From Sphingomonadales bacterium Ga0077531 (lineage in GTDB: Bacteria; Pseudomonadota; Alphaproteobacteria; Sphingomonadales; Sphingomonadaceae): a stretch of DNA of 64,000 nt. Shown here piece after piece: positions 44,969 through 53,738 of this stretch. A program made the position numbers and the translations under genes. The stretch lies in assembly GCA_001464915.1 (NCBI GenBank), contig LNED01000038.1, positions 124,001 to 188,000 on the forward strand. The letters are read 5' to 3'. Below the pieces are notes generated by a model. The model worked only from the letters and a program-made list of their open reading frames with translations. It was not told the origin of the DNA and did not search any database. How positions within the stretch are numbered: position 1 is the stretch's first letter; every line of letters starts with the position of its first letter.

Positions 44969-45609
44969 GGTTCGGGTGCGGGTTCCACCGCCTCAGGCAA
45001 CCCCAGCTCCGCCTCAACCCGGCTGCGATCTTCGTCTGACAGAGGCGCATCATCGCCTTCAAGCGGCACCAGACCTTGCGCCACCCGTTCGGCGTCCGAG
45101 CCTTCGGGCGGGGGCGGGATCGCTTCGACGTCGATGATCAGCGCTGGCTCATCCGGGCATGGGCCGATGAAGCACAGGCCGCTGACCGTCGCAGGCCCGC
45201 GAAAAATGCCCGGCCCGGCGACATCGGGCGGCGCAATCGTGCCGACATTCTGCGTCCGCTCGGCATAGTCTTTCAGCCACGCCTCGCGGCTGCCGCTATA
45301 AAGCTGCGAGGTATCGGTTTCGAGCGCGCGGCACACCACGATTTCGCCTGCAACCACGCCGCGCTCACGCTGCTCCTCACATTCGCGGTAAACCGCTTCA
45401 GTTGCGGCTTCCGACGTCGGGAGCGGGGCGAGGATGTCGATTGGTTCGGTCGGGGTGGCGGTGGGCGCTTCGGGGCCAAGGTCGATCGGGACGCGCACCG
45501 GCTCAGGGGTGGCCGACGGGTCAGGCCGAGGCGGCAGACGGGTGGCTTGCGGTGCGGATTGCGTGCTGGCGGCCAGCAGGGCGAAAGCGGCAAGGAAGGG
45601 GCCAAGCAC
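44965..45609 (-). CDS. Exported protein, paralog of the next gene
   Basis: A 214-residue protein with a short signal peptide (FLAAFALLAASTQSA) and a long Pro/Thr-rich linker (about 20-60). The folded part has CEEQRERGVVAGEIVVCRAL, followed by ALIIDVEAIPPPPEGSDAERVAQGL. Four cysteines (CEE, VCR, LCF, PCPD) suggest disulfides. It shares the C-x-E...GEIVVCR and ALIIDV...GSDAxRxAxGL blocks with 45621-46271. I do not recognise the family. Confidence 0.75.
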   Translation of the reverse strand: MLGPFLAAFALLAASTQSAPQATRLPPRPDPSATPEPVRVPIDLGPEAPTATPTEPIDILAPLPTSEAATEAVYRECEEQRERGVVAGEIVVCRALETDTSQLYSGSREAWLKDYAERTQNVGTIAPPDVAGPGIFRGPATVSGLCFIGPCPDEPALIIDVEAIPPPPEGSDAERVAQGLVPLEGDDAPLSDEDRSRVEAELGLPEAVEPAPEP

Positions 45610-45620
45610 GGTCGTGCCCC

Positions 45621-46271
45621 CTATCCGCCCTTTTTCTTGGGCCTTGCCGGAACGGACGTCTTGATCCCTGCCGCCTCACGCCGGGCCTTTTCCTGTTCCT
45701 CGGTCAGTTCGACTTCTTCGTTCAGCGGCGGCAATCCGCGCGCGATGCGGTCGGCGTCGGAACCGGCCGGGGCTTTGGGCAGGGCGGCAACATCGATGAT
45801 CAAGGCGGGGGCCGGCACCTTGCCAAAGCCGATGGAATTGCCGTGATTGGGAATCCCGAAAGCTTCGGGCGTGCGCGGCGCATTCTTGAACGCGGTTTCT
45901 TCGGCGTAGCGTTTTTGCGCTTCCTTGCGGCTGCTGCTCAGCGAATTGGAGCCATCGTCGGCGACCTGACGGCAGACGACGATCTCGCCGCTGATCGTAC
46001 CCGCATCGGCGCGCTCTTCGCATTGCAGCGCCTGCGCCTGATTGACCTCACCGCGCGGCACGGTGACGAGGATATTGATCCGTTCCTGCGGTGCAGCAGG
46101 TGCCGGCGGGGTGGCGGCTGGCTCCTCGGCGGGCGGCGGCGCCGCGCCTGTTGTCGCAGCCGTGTCATCCTGCGCGGCCACAGGCACGACCGTTACCAAC
46201 GCCAAAGCGGATAAGATGAAGCTGAAACCCGACACGGCGGGCGTGGCATTGCTCGACAAACCCGTCTCCAT
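45621..46271 (-). CDS. Exported protein, paralog of the preceding gene
   Basis: A 216-residue protein with signal peptide (SFILSALALVTVVPVAAQD), a Pro/Ala-rich linker and then CEERADAGTISGEIVVCRQV, RKEAQKRYAEETAF and ALIIDVAALPKAPAGSDADRIARGL. These blocks recur in 44965-45609, which lies 11 bp downstream, so the two arose by duplication and are probably co-transcribed. Only two cysteines are kept. The extreme N-terminus overlaps the region upstream of glpX, which is divergent. Confidence 0.75.
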   Translation of the reverse strand: METGLSSNATPAVSGFSFILSALALVTVVPVAAQDDTAATTGAAPPPAEEPAATPPAPAAPQERINILVTVPRGEVNQAQALQCEERADAGTISGEIVVCRQVADDGSNSLSSSRKEAQKRYAEETAFKNAPRTPEAFGIPNHGNSIGFGKVPAPALIIDVAALPKAPAGSDADRIARGLPPLNEEVELTEEQEKARREAAGIKTSVPARPKKKGG

Positions 46272-46336
46272 CAGCCTATGCGCCGGTGCGATCTGAAATC
46301 TGGTTTCTACCAGAGCGATATGAGGCTGAATTGCGC

Positions 46337-47353
46337 ATGAACTCTCCGACCGATACCGCCCTTACTCCCGCTGAACAAGCCGCCAGCGATAATGCCATCC
46401 AGCGCGTGCTGGTGCTGGAAATGGTGCGCGTCACCGAAGCAGCGGCGATTGCGGCGGCCGAACTGATCGGGCGCGGCGATGAAAAGGCCGCCGATGCCGC
46501 GGCGGTTGCAGCCATGCGCAAGGCGTTCGACACGCTGTATATGGATGGCACCGTGGTGATCGGCGAAGGCGAGCGCGACGAAGCGCCCATGCTGTTCATC
46601 GGCGAAAAGGTCGGCATCGGCAAAGGCCCGCAGATCGACATCGCGCTCGATCCGTTGGAAGGCACCACCATCACTGCCAAGGCCGGGCCAAACGCACTCG
46701 CGGTGCTGGCGGCGGCGGAAAAGGGCTGCCTGCTCAACGCGCCCGACGTTTATATGGATAAGCTGGCGGTCGGCCCCGGTTATCCCGAAGGCATCATCGA
46801 TCTGGCCAAAACCGCGACTGAAAACGTGATGGCGGTGGCGGCGGCCAAGGGCGTCAAGCCGCGCGACATTAATGTTTGCGTGCTCGACCGGCCGCGCCAT
46901 GCCGAACTGATCGCCGAATTACGCGGGATTGGCTGCGGGGTGGTGCTGATCGGCGATGGCGACGTCGCGGGCGTGATCGCGGTGACGGACGAAGATACCA
47001 CGATCGATATGTACATGGGCCAAGGCGGCGCGCCTGAAGGCGTGCTGGCCGCAGCGGCGCTGCGCTGTGTCGGCGGGCAGTTCAACGGACGCCTCGTGTT
47101 CCGCAACGAGGACGAGAAAGCCCGCGCCCGCAAGTGGGGGATCACCGACCTCAATCGTATCTACAAACTGGAAGACCTGGCCAAGGGCGACTGCATTTTT
47201 GCGGCGACCGGGGTCACCTCAGGCTCGCTGCTCGACGGCGTAAAGCGCCGCCGCCGCCCCACGGGTGAGGTCTATATGACCACCGAAAGCGTGGTGATGC
47301 GCGCGTCTTCGGGCACGGTGCGGTGGATCAGAGGCGAGCACCGGATCGCGTAA
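46337..47353 (+). CDS. glpX: Class II fructose-1,6-bisphosphatase
   Basis: A 338-residue gluconeogenesis enzyme that removes the 1-phosphate of fructose-1,6-bisphosphate. GlpX motifs are GEGERDEAPMLFIGE, LDPLEGTTITA, and the later TDEDTTIDMYMGQGGAPEGVLAA; the first two build the metal site. The ATG at 46337 is chosen over the frame opening at 46286, which would add 17 non-family residues; GAGGCTGA lies upstream. The hom-glpX order is common in Sphingomonads, where recJ often follows, but here it does not. Confidence 0.95.
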   Translation: MNSPTDTALTPAEQAASDNAIQRVLVLEMVRVTEAAAIAAAELIGRGDEKAADAAAVAAMRKAFDTLYMDGTVVIGEGERDEAPMLFIGEKVGIGKGPQIDIALDPLEGTTITAKAGPNALAVLAAAEKGCLLNAPDVYMDKLAVGPGYPEGIIDLAKTATENVMAVAAAKGVKPRDINVCVLDRPRHAELIAELRGIGCGVVLIGDGDVAGVIAVTDEDTTIDMYMGQGGAPEGVLAAAALRCVGGQFNGRLVFRNEDEKARARKWGITDLNRIYKLEDLAKGDCIFAATGVTSGSLLDGVKRRRRPTGEVYMTTESVVMRASSGTVRWIRGEHRIA

Positions 47354-47359
47354 CCGCTA

Positions 47360-47746
47360 ATGCAAACGCTGGCGCTGATCGTCCTTATTGCGGCAGGCGG
47401 CTGGCTTGTCGCGGTCGGCGTGATGATGGCGTTCAGACCGCTCTATGCGCTCCACGTCCTCAGTCTTACCGCATCGTCGCATCGCGTTAACGTGTCTGAA
47501 CAGGCGCCTCGGTTGATCGCTGGCGCTGCCATGTTCGTGCGCGCCGATGTTTCAAAACTACCGCAGCTGTTTGAGGTTGCAGGCTTGTTCATCGCTGCAT
47601 CTTCGGCCGTACTGCTGGTGATCCCGCTATCGTGGCACAGCGGTTACGCCATCTGGTGGGCCAAGCGTATTCCGCCAGTGGCGGTGCGCGCCATTGCCCC
47701 GCTGTCGCTGTTGGGCGGAGCAGGGCTGATCTATGCGGCGTGGTGA
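47360..47746 (+). CDS. Small membrane protein of unknown function
   Basis: A 128-residue protein with three or four hydrophobic helices (3-23, 50-60, 72-90, 105-125). No family is recognised. It follows glpX by 6 bp and is probably in its operon. A tail-end basic patch (WWAKRIPP) suggests a cytoplasmic loop between the last helices. Confidence 0.65.
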   Translation: MQTLALIVLIAAGGWLVAVGVMMAFRPLYALHVLSLTASSHRVNVSEQAPRLIAGAAMFVRADVSKLPQLFEVAGLFIAASSAVLLVIPLSWHSGYAIWWAKRIPPVAVRAIAPLSLLGGAGLIYAAW

Positions 47747-47890
47747 AGCACAGGGCGCACCGCACTGCCGCACACATTACAAATTCATGTTGGAAAACTG
47801 ACAAAATATTGACTTGTGCGCCGCCGCGCGCCACGGGCGCTTCCGTCCTGTTCTATCGTGGCAGACCAAACACTCGCCCGGACGGGATCA

Positions 47891-48847
47891 ATGCAAAATC
47901 ACAGCGGCACCGCGCGCATCGACGCGGTCATCACTTGGGTTGACGGGGATGACCCGCAGCACCGGGCCAAGCGGCTCCATTATCAGCCACAAGCCCCGCG
48001 CAACGCCAATGCCGTGAACCCCCACCGCTGGGCGTGCAATGACGAACTGAGCTATTGCCTGCGCTCGATTGCCAATCACGCGCCGTGGATCGGGCGGATC
48101 TGGATCATCACCGATGCGCAAACGCCCGATCTGACCGGGCTGCCCGCCGCACTGGCCCAGCGGATTGCGATCATTGATCATCGCACACTGTTCGCCGGGC
48201 ACGAAAGCGCGCTGCCGACATTCAACTCGCTGGCCATCGAAACGCTGCTGTGGTGCATCCCGGGGCTGGCCGAACATTTCGTCTATTTCAACGATGATGT
48301 GTTTTTGACCGGCCCGCTCGCCCCCGGTGATGTGTTTCGCGATGGCGCCCCGGTTTTGCGCGGCGGCTGGGTTGATCAGCGTGCTATCGCCGCCGATCCT
48401 GCTAGCCGCGACGATCCGACGCTGCTGAACGCCCTGACCCAGATCAATGCAGCTGACTTGGCCGGATTTGGCGCTGAGCGACTGTTTCGCGCAGCGCATG
48501 TCGTCCATCCGTTGCGCCGGTCCGTGTTGGCCCAGCTATACGACCAGCACCGCGATGCGTTCGCGGCGAATATCCATCATCGGTTCCGCTGCACTTCGCA
48601 ATTCCTGCCCCAAAGCCTGCACAATCACGCCTGCATTGCGGCGGGCGGCGCGGTGCTGCAAACCACGGAAGATCATCTCCACCTGCGCACCGGCGCAGTG
48701 CTTGATTATCCGTTGCCGCACGTGCGGGAATATCTCGCCCGCGCGCTCCAGCCGCAGTTCAAGTTTCTGTGCGTCAACGATCTGCCGCAGGTCGAAGCGG
48801 CGATTCCTGACACCCGCGACTGGATCGAACGCGCCATCGCCGCGTGA
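47891..48847 (+). CDS. Stealth-family sugar-phosphate transferase
   Basis: A 318-residue protein. Stealth conserved regions are clear: DAVITWVDGDDP (11-22), CNDELSYCLRSI (49-60), PTFNSLAIET and FNDDVFL (133-139), then HHRFRCTSQFLPQSLHNH. Stealth proteins transfer hexose-1-phosphate from UDP-sugars and build phosphodiester-linked capsule polymers. The ATG at 47891 precedes the first conserved region by ten residues; the frame extends to 47816 with a basic, unlike-family sequence. No capsule cluster surrounds it. Confidence 0.87.
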   Translation: MQNHSGTARIDAVITWVDGDDPQHRAKRLHYQPQAPRNANAVNPHRWACNDELSYCLRSIANHAPWIGRIWIITDAQTPDLTGLPAALAQRIAIIDHRTLFAGHESALPTFNSLAIETLLWCIPGLAEHFVYFNDDVFLTGPLAPGDVFRDGAPVLRGGWVDQRAIAADPASRDDPTLLNALTQINAADLAGFGAERLFRAAHVVHPLRRSVLAQLYDQHRDAFAANIHHRFRCTSQFLPQSLHNHACIAAGGAVLQTTEDHLHLRTGAVLDYPLPHVREYLARALQPQFKFLCVNDLPQVEAAIPDTRDWIERAIAA

Positions 48848-48977
48848 CATTGGCTCCGCCGCCGCTGGGCAGCGTCCGTTTTGGCAAGAGCTGACGACAA
48901 CCGCGCCGCTCTCCGTTGCAATTCCATGACGCCGCGTTAGGCGGTGTGCACCATCTGCGCTCGGGGATTCGCACATC

Positions 48978-49913
48978 ATGAAGATCATGTCCGGCAATTC
49001 GAACCTGCCGCTCGCCCGGGCGATTGCCGCCTATCTCGAAATCCCGCTGACCGATGCCAGCGTGCGGCGCTTTGCTGACGAGGAAGTGTTCGTCGAAATC
49101 CACGAGAATGTGCGCGGCGAAGACGTGTTCGTGGTGCAGCCGACCAACTTCCCGGCGAACGATAACCTGATGGAACTGCTGATCTGCATTGATGCGCTGC
49201 GCCGCGCCTCGGCCAAGCGGATCACGGCGGTGGTGCCCTATTTCGGCTATGCTCGGCAGGATCGCAAACCCGGCCCGCGCACGCCAATTTCGGCCAAGCT
49301 GGTGGCGAACCTGATTACTGAGGCTGGCGCAGACCGGATGCTGGCGGTGGATCTGCACGCCGGGCAGATTCAGGGGTTCTTCGATATCCCGACCGATAAC
49401 CTCTATGCCGCGCCGGTGATGGCGGCGGATATTCAGGCCCGGTACGGCGATCAGGCGCTGATGGTGGTCAGCCCCGATGTTGGCGGTGTGGTGCGCGCGC
49501 GTGCGCTGGCCAAGCGGCTCGATAACGCGCCGCTCGCGATCGTCGACAAGCGCCGTGATCGTCCGGGCGAAAGCGAAGTGATGAACATCATCGGCGAAGT
49601 CGAAGGGCGGCATTGCATCCTGATCGACGACATCATCGATTCGGGCGGCACGCTGTGCAACGCGGCTGAAGCGCTGCTGGAAGGCGGCGCCAAATCGGTC
49701 GCGGCCTATATCACCCACGGCGTGCTGTCGGGCGGGGCAGTGGCACGGATCAACGGGTCGAGCCTGAAGGAACTGGTGATCACCGATTCGATCCGGCCCA
49801 CCGAGGCCGCCGAAGCATCAGACCGCATCCGGGTGCTGCCCATCGCTCCGCTGGTGGGCGAAGCAATCCGGCGGATTGCGGATGAAAGCTCGGTCAGCTC
49901 GCTGTTTGATTGA
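48978..49913 (+). CDS. prs: Ribose-phosphate pyrophosphokinase
   Basis: A 311-residue cytoplasmic enzyme that makes PRPP from ribose-5-phosphate and ATP for nucleotide, histidine and tryptophan synthesis. Motifs: [16 protein letters not shown] (flexible loop), [12 protein letters not shown], and the PRPP-binding [14 protein letters not shown]. Length is standard. MKIM leaves 48978 or 48987 as the start. The stop overlaps the next gene by 1 bp (TGATG). Confidence 0.96.
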   Translation: MKIMSGNSNLPLARAIAAYLEIPLTDASVRRFADEEVFVEIHENVRGEDVFVVQPTNFPANDNLMELLICIDALRRASAKRITAVVPYFGYARQDRKPGPRTPISAKLVANLITEAGADRMLAVDLHAGQIQGFFDIPTDNLYAAPVMAADIQARYGDQALMVVSPDVGGVVRARALAKRLDNAPLAIVDKRRDRPGESEVMNIIGEVEGRHCILIDDIIDSGGTLCNAAEALLEGGAKSVAAYITHGVLSGGAVARINGSSLKELVITDSIRPTEAAEASDRIRVLPIAPLVGEAIRRIADESSVSSLFD

Positions 49914-50260
49914 TGTTTGATCCCGGGGAGGTTCGGGACATTCTCATCAGCGCCGCTCGGCACCGCGGGTCGCTGACTTACTCCGCTCTGCCCGGCGTCC
50001 TCGGCCACTCTTTTACCCGCCCGCTGATGCGGCAGCTATGCAAGGTGCTTGATCGCATCGACGATGATGGGCGCGCAGCGGGCGAACCGGGCTTGGCGGT
50101 GCTGGTGGTGCGGCAATCGGACGGGCTGCCGGGGCAGGAGTGGTTCGTCGCCCGCTCAGGCGTTTACAGTGATCTGCCGCGCGAATGGGAAGGGCCGGAG
50201 GCGCGGCGCTACACGCAGGCCCGGCAGGCCGAGGCCTTCGACTACTGGCAATCCGCCTGA
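49913..50260 (+). CDS. Conserved small protein coupled to prs
   Basis: A 115-residue protein of unknown function. The start ATG is in TGATG with the prs stop, a coupling that suggests joint expression. The sequence is amphipathic with ILISAARHRGSLTYSALPGVLG and a C-terminal DLPREWEGPEARRYT stretch. No catalytic motif is seen. It has the look of a small Sphingomonad-conserved protein, but I cannot give a family. Confidence 0.7.
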   Translation: MFDPGEVRDILISAARHRGSLTYSALPGVLGHSFTRPLMRQLCKVLDRIDDDGRAAGEPGLAVLVVRQSDGLPGQEWFVARSGVYSDLPREWEGPEARRYTQARQAEAFDYWQSA

Positions 50261-50270
50261 CCGAAGCCGG

Positions 50271-51245
50271 TCACGCCCGCCACGGATAGTTTTCGTCTGG
50301 CAATGCCCGGCCCAGCACTTCCAGCCGCCGCGATTGTCGTGCCTCCAGCGTCAGGGTCATGAACGGTTGCGGCGTACGCGCGAATTGGCGCGGAGTGGTG
50401 CCGAAAAAGTGGCGGAATTCGCGGATCATATGGCTCTGGTCAAAGAACCGCAGCGCCGCCTCCTCCGCCTCGCTATCATGCGCCACACCGAGCAAGTGTG
50501 AGGCAATCTCGAGCGCGCGCGCGCGGCGCAGCACGTGCGTGGCGGACTGGCCATAGGCGCGCTTGATCTGCCGTTCGAGCCGTCGCCGTTCAATTGCGTG
50601 TTCCTCGGCAAAATCGCCCAGGTTGAGATTGGGATCGGCAAACACCGCTTTATCAAATGCCGCGATCACAGGATCGGGAGCCTTGGCGCCGGTGTGTTCG
50701 ATCAACTGTCGCACCAGGATTTCGGCGACCTTGAGCCAGCGCTCAACCGGAGCTGCCGGGTCGAACCATTCGATCATCTGGCGGCTGGTGCCCCACTCCT
50801 GATGACCATAGATGTGATCATAGAGGATGATCCGGTCGAGCGTGTCTTCGGCGCTTGGTCCCTTGAGCGCGAGCATCGCCCCGGGCTTCAGCGCCACGCC
50901 GATGGTCGCAAAGCTGCCGCTGACGCTCACCGGCATACGTTTCGTATGAGCGCCGAACAGCAGAGCGGCCTGATGATAGCGACCGAAACCATCGCGGGTG
51001 CGCGCGGTCCAATCGCCGGTAAACAGGACGCGCATGACTGGCGTGTCCGAAATTAGCCCGCAATGCATCGTCGCGCCGAGGTCCATTTCGACTTGCGTGG
51101 CGTAAACTCGCGCCACCCACGGGGCGAGATCATCGGCAGGCGCGCGGTTGTTGGACAGCGGCTCACCGCCGCGCGTGTGGCCGAGGGCCGAGCGCAATTC
51201 CGGGCTCGCTGCTGCGAATTCCGTCCCGCTCTTTTCAAACCCCAT
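50271..51245 (-). CDS. AraC-family transcriptional regulator
   Basis: A 324-residue regulator. The N-terminal two thirds is an unassigned sensor-like domain. The C-terminal AraC DNA-binding domain has two helix-turn-helix units (LGDFAEEHAIERRRLERQIKR, then FFDQSHMIREFRHFFGTTP). The terminal TPRQFARTP motif is typical. It is convergent with the prs partner gene (11-bp gap) and divergent from hisN. Effector and targets are unknown. Confidence 0.87.
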   Translation of the reverse strand: MGFEKSGTEFAAASPELRSALGHTRGGEPLSNNRAPADDLAPWVARVYATQVEMDLGATMHCGLISDTPVMRVLFTGDWTARTRDGFGRYHQAALLFGAHTKRMPVSVSGSFATIGVALKPGAMLALKGPSAEDTLDRIILYDHIYGHQEWGTSRQMIEWFDPAAPVERWLKVAEILVRQLIEHTGAKAPDPVIAAFDKAVFADPNLNLGDFAEEHAIERRRLERQIKRAYGQSATHVLRRARALEIASHLLGVAHDSEAEEAALRFFDQSHMIREFRHFFGTTPRQFARTPQPFMTLTLEARQSRRLEVLGRALPDENYPWRA

Positions 51246-51377
51246 CGAAGATGCGCCCCCGCAACACTTTTGCTTCTGCCAGTCGCTCTAGAGCAAGTTG
51301 GCGCGGAATGCGATACGTGGGCTCCATTCGGCAATAGGGGCTTGCGCCCACGCGCGGCTTGGGGGAACGGATGATCC

Positions 51378-52148
51378 ATGACAGATAAAGATCTCGCTCT
51401 CGCCCTGCGCCTTGCCGACGTGGCGGGAGCCGCGATCCGTCCGCTGTTCCGGGGGCAGTGGAGCGAGGAGCGCAAGGCCGACCGCAGCTTCGTCACCGAA
51501 GCCGACCGCGCTGCCGAAGCCGCGATGCGCCGCTTGATCGAGGCGGAGTTCTCAGCCGACGGCATCATTGGCGAGGAATATGGCACCCGTAACGAAGGTG
51601 CGGGCCGCCAATGGGTGCTCGATCCGATCGATGGCACGACCAGCTTTATCGCCGGGCGCCCGATTTTCGGCACGCTGATCGCATTGCTTCAGGATGGCTG
51701 GCCGGTGCTGGGCATCATCGACCAGCCGATTGCGGGTGAACGCTGGGTGGGCCGGATCGGTCAGCCGACGCTCTTAAACGGCAAGCCTGCGGCGGCGCGC
51801 CCGCTCAAGGAATTGGGCGAGGCGGTGCTCGCCACCACCAGCCCGCACCTGTTTTCCAACGAGGAAGCCGACGCCTTCATGGCGGTGGCGAAACAGGTGG
51901 CGGAAAAGAAGATCATCTACGGCGGGGACTGCTACAATTACGGCCTCGTCGCCAGCGGCCACATCGACGTGGTAATCGAGGCCGGGCTGAAGCTATATGA
52001 CTACGCCGCGCTGGTGCCGGTGGTCGAAGGCGCCGGCGGGATCATGGCCGACTGGCAAGGCAATCCGCTGGATGCCGGGAGCGACGGCACCGTGATCGCG
52101 CTGGGCGATCCGGCGCGGCTGGAGGATGTGCTGGAGGCGATGGGGTAG
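51378..52148 (+). CDS. hisN: Histidinol-phosphatase of the inositol monophosphatase family
   Basis: A 256-residue Mg2+-dependent phosphatase. The metal site is seen as GEE (65-67) and LDPIDGTTSF (81-90), with the later region LYDYAALVPVVEGAGG. Its sequence is closest in style to HisN, which dephosphorylates histidinol phosphate, but an inositol or nucleotide phosphatase role is not excluded. It follows the AraC regulator divergently by 132 bp. Confidence 0.88.
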   Translation: MTDKDLALALRLADVAGAAIRPLFRGQWSEERKADRSFVTEADRAAEAAMRRLIEAEFSADGIIGEEYGTRNEGAGRQWVLDPIDGTTSFIAGRPIFGTLIALLQDGWPVLGIIDQPIAGERWVGRIGQPTLLNGKPAAARPLKELGEAVLATTSPHLFSNEEADAFMAVAKQVAEKKIIYGGDCYNYGLVASGHIDVVIEAGLKLYDYAALVPVVEGAGGIMADWQGNPLDAGSDGTVIALGDPARLEDVLEAMG

Positions 52149-52243
52149 GGGATAGCGTTTGTTATCGGGCGTTTTTTGCCAAAAGCAGACCTTCTGCAAA
52201 CGACCCCATTGCGGTCATTAGCCAGACCAGTAATGTTTGCACC

Positions 52244-52765
52244 ATGGATAGACGAACCCTGATTGCCCTTGTAGCTTCCTTTGCTGCGGCACCGGCGACG
52301 GCGTGTAGCCCTGCGTTGAAGTCGCCTCGTTCGTCTGGGCTGGAGAACAATCAAGTTCGATCGCTTTTTACGGCATGGTGGCAACGCGATGCTGATCAAT
52401 TCCGCGCTCACTTCACAGACACGTTGATGGCGGATGGCAGCCGGATGGAACCTGAGCTTGCGAGCGAGCTGTTCGCAGCCGACCCAATCCCTGCGGAGAC
52501 GTTTGCCATCTATGACCGGTTTTTCACCGATGAAAAAAAGCTCAACACGCTGCGGCTGATTGTAAACACGGATTCTGGCGTGTTCGTAGCGTGCTCAGAA
52601 GCCGATTCTACGCTCAACATCCAATCGGATTGCACAGGTATGCCGATGCAGCACTTATTTTTGGTAACGATGTTCGGATTGAACCCTCGCTCCATAATGC
52701 ACTTAGCGAGTTCGGAAACGGTGGGGTTCGGTAAGTTCAGCATCTGGACCGACGACGGCGAGTAA
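52244..52765 (+). CDS. Probable lipoprotein of unknown function
   Basis: A 173-residue protein. The start MDRRTLIALVASFAAAPATAC combines a twin-arginine-like motif with a possible lipobox (Cys21). The mature part (LFTAWWQRDADQFRAHF, then PIPAETFAIYDRFF) resembles small NTF2/SnoaL-like folds, but this is weak. It stands alone between hisN and rpmI. GC is lower than in the neighbours, a hint of foreign origin. Confidence 0.65.
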   Translation: MDRRTLIALVASFAAAPATACSPALKSPRSSGLENNQVRSLFTAWWQRDADQFRAHFTDTLMADGSRMEPELASELFAADPIPAETFAIYDRFFTDEKKLNTLRLIVNTDSGVFVACSEADSTLNIQSDCTGMPMQHLFLVTMFGLNPRSIMHLASSETVGFGKFSIWTDDGE

Positions 52766-52983
52766 AGTCCAGTTTCCACCCACTTGCGGCTATCTCGCCG
52801 AATTCGCAGACTTCCCGAAAGCCGCCGCTCCCTTGGCGGGACCGGGGCGCCACACCCCAAACCCCTTGCCTTTCGCGCCCCCCGCGCTTATCCGCGCGCA
52901 CTTCACTGACACGAATCAATCAGCCTGCCTGGCGACAAGGGCTGCCAGGGCCGGTTCCGACGTGTCTCAATTAGGAGATGAAA

Positions 52984-53187
52984 ATGCCCAAGCTGAAGAC
53001 CAAGAGCGGTGTGAAGAAACGCTTCAAACTCACCGCCACCGGCAAGGTCAAGCACGGCGTCGCTGGCAAGCGTCACCGCCTGATGAGCCATAATGCGAAG
53101 TATATCCGCACCAACCGCGGCACTTCCGTCCTGTCGTCGCATGATACGCCGACGATCAAGAAGTGGGCGCCGTACGGGCTCGATTGA
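52984..53187 (+). CDS. rpmI: 50S ribosomal protein L35
   Basis: A 67-residue basic ribosomal protein (PKLKTKSGVKKRFKLTATGK, then GKRHRLMSHN). The ATG at 52984 has AGGAG 8 bp upstream; an ATG at 52978 is too close to it. rplT follows after 47 bp, the conserved order. infC is not next to them in this window. Confidence 0.97.
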   Translation: MPKLKTKSGVKKRFKLTATGKVKHGVAGKRHRLMSHNAKYIRTNRGTSVLSSHDTPTIKKWAPYGLD

Positions 53188-53234
53188 TGCAGCCGGCCTT
53201 GCGCCGCGCCATCTCACAATAAGGATATACTAGC

Positions 53235-53594
53235 ATGCCACGCATCAAACGCGGTGTTACCACCCGCACCAAACACAAGCGCTTACTCGAACAAGCCAAG
53301 GGCTTTCGCGGTCGTCGCAAGAACACCATCCGCGTCGCCCGTCAGGCGGTCGAAAAGGCCGGGCAATATGCCTACCGTGACCGCAAGATCAAAAAGCGCA
53401 CGTTCCGCGGGCTTTGGATCCAGCGCATCAATGCGGCTGTCCGCATGGAAGGCCTGACCTATTCGCAGTTCATGCACGGGATCAAGCTGGCCGGGATCGA
53501 GCTCGACCGCAAGGCGATGGCCGATCTGGCGATGAACGAAGGCGGCGCCTTCAAGGCCGTGATCGCTCAGGCGAAGGCTGCTTTGCCTGCTTAA
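53235..53594 (+). CDS. rplT: 50S ribosomal protein L20
   Basis: A 119-residue L20 ([47 protein letters not shown] cut into its usual blocks, then [11 protein letters not shown]). It binds 23S rRNA early in assembly and in many bacteria represses its own operon. A strong terminator follows, so it does not read efficiently into the regulator downstream. Confidence 0.97.
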   Translation: MPRIKRGVTTRTKHKRLLEQAKGFRGRRKNTIRVARQAVEKAGQYAYRDRKIKKRTFRGLWIQRINAAVRMEGLTYSQFMHGIKLAGIELDRKAMADLAMNEGGAFKAVIAQAKAALPA

Positions 53595-53626
53595 GCCACT
53601 GCCGGGTTCATCCCCGCCAAACGATC

Positions 53627-53656
53627 AAAGGCGAGTCCCGCGGGGCTCGCCTTTTT
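53627..53656 (+). terminator. Intrinsic terminator after rplT
   Basis: A stem AAAGGCGAG paired with CTCGCCTTT, loop TCCCGCGGGG, followed by T-rich sequence (CTTTTT). It lies 33 bp beyond the rplT stop and separates the ribosomal genes from the regulator and pheST. Confidence 0.85.
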
Positions 53657-53738
53657 CGTTGTGCTCGCCTTTTCGCCCATTTTGTATGAAACCGTCAGCA
53701 ATCTTGTAAAATCGCGCCAGTTGCGTAAATCACAACGC

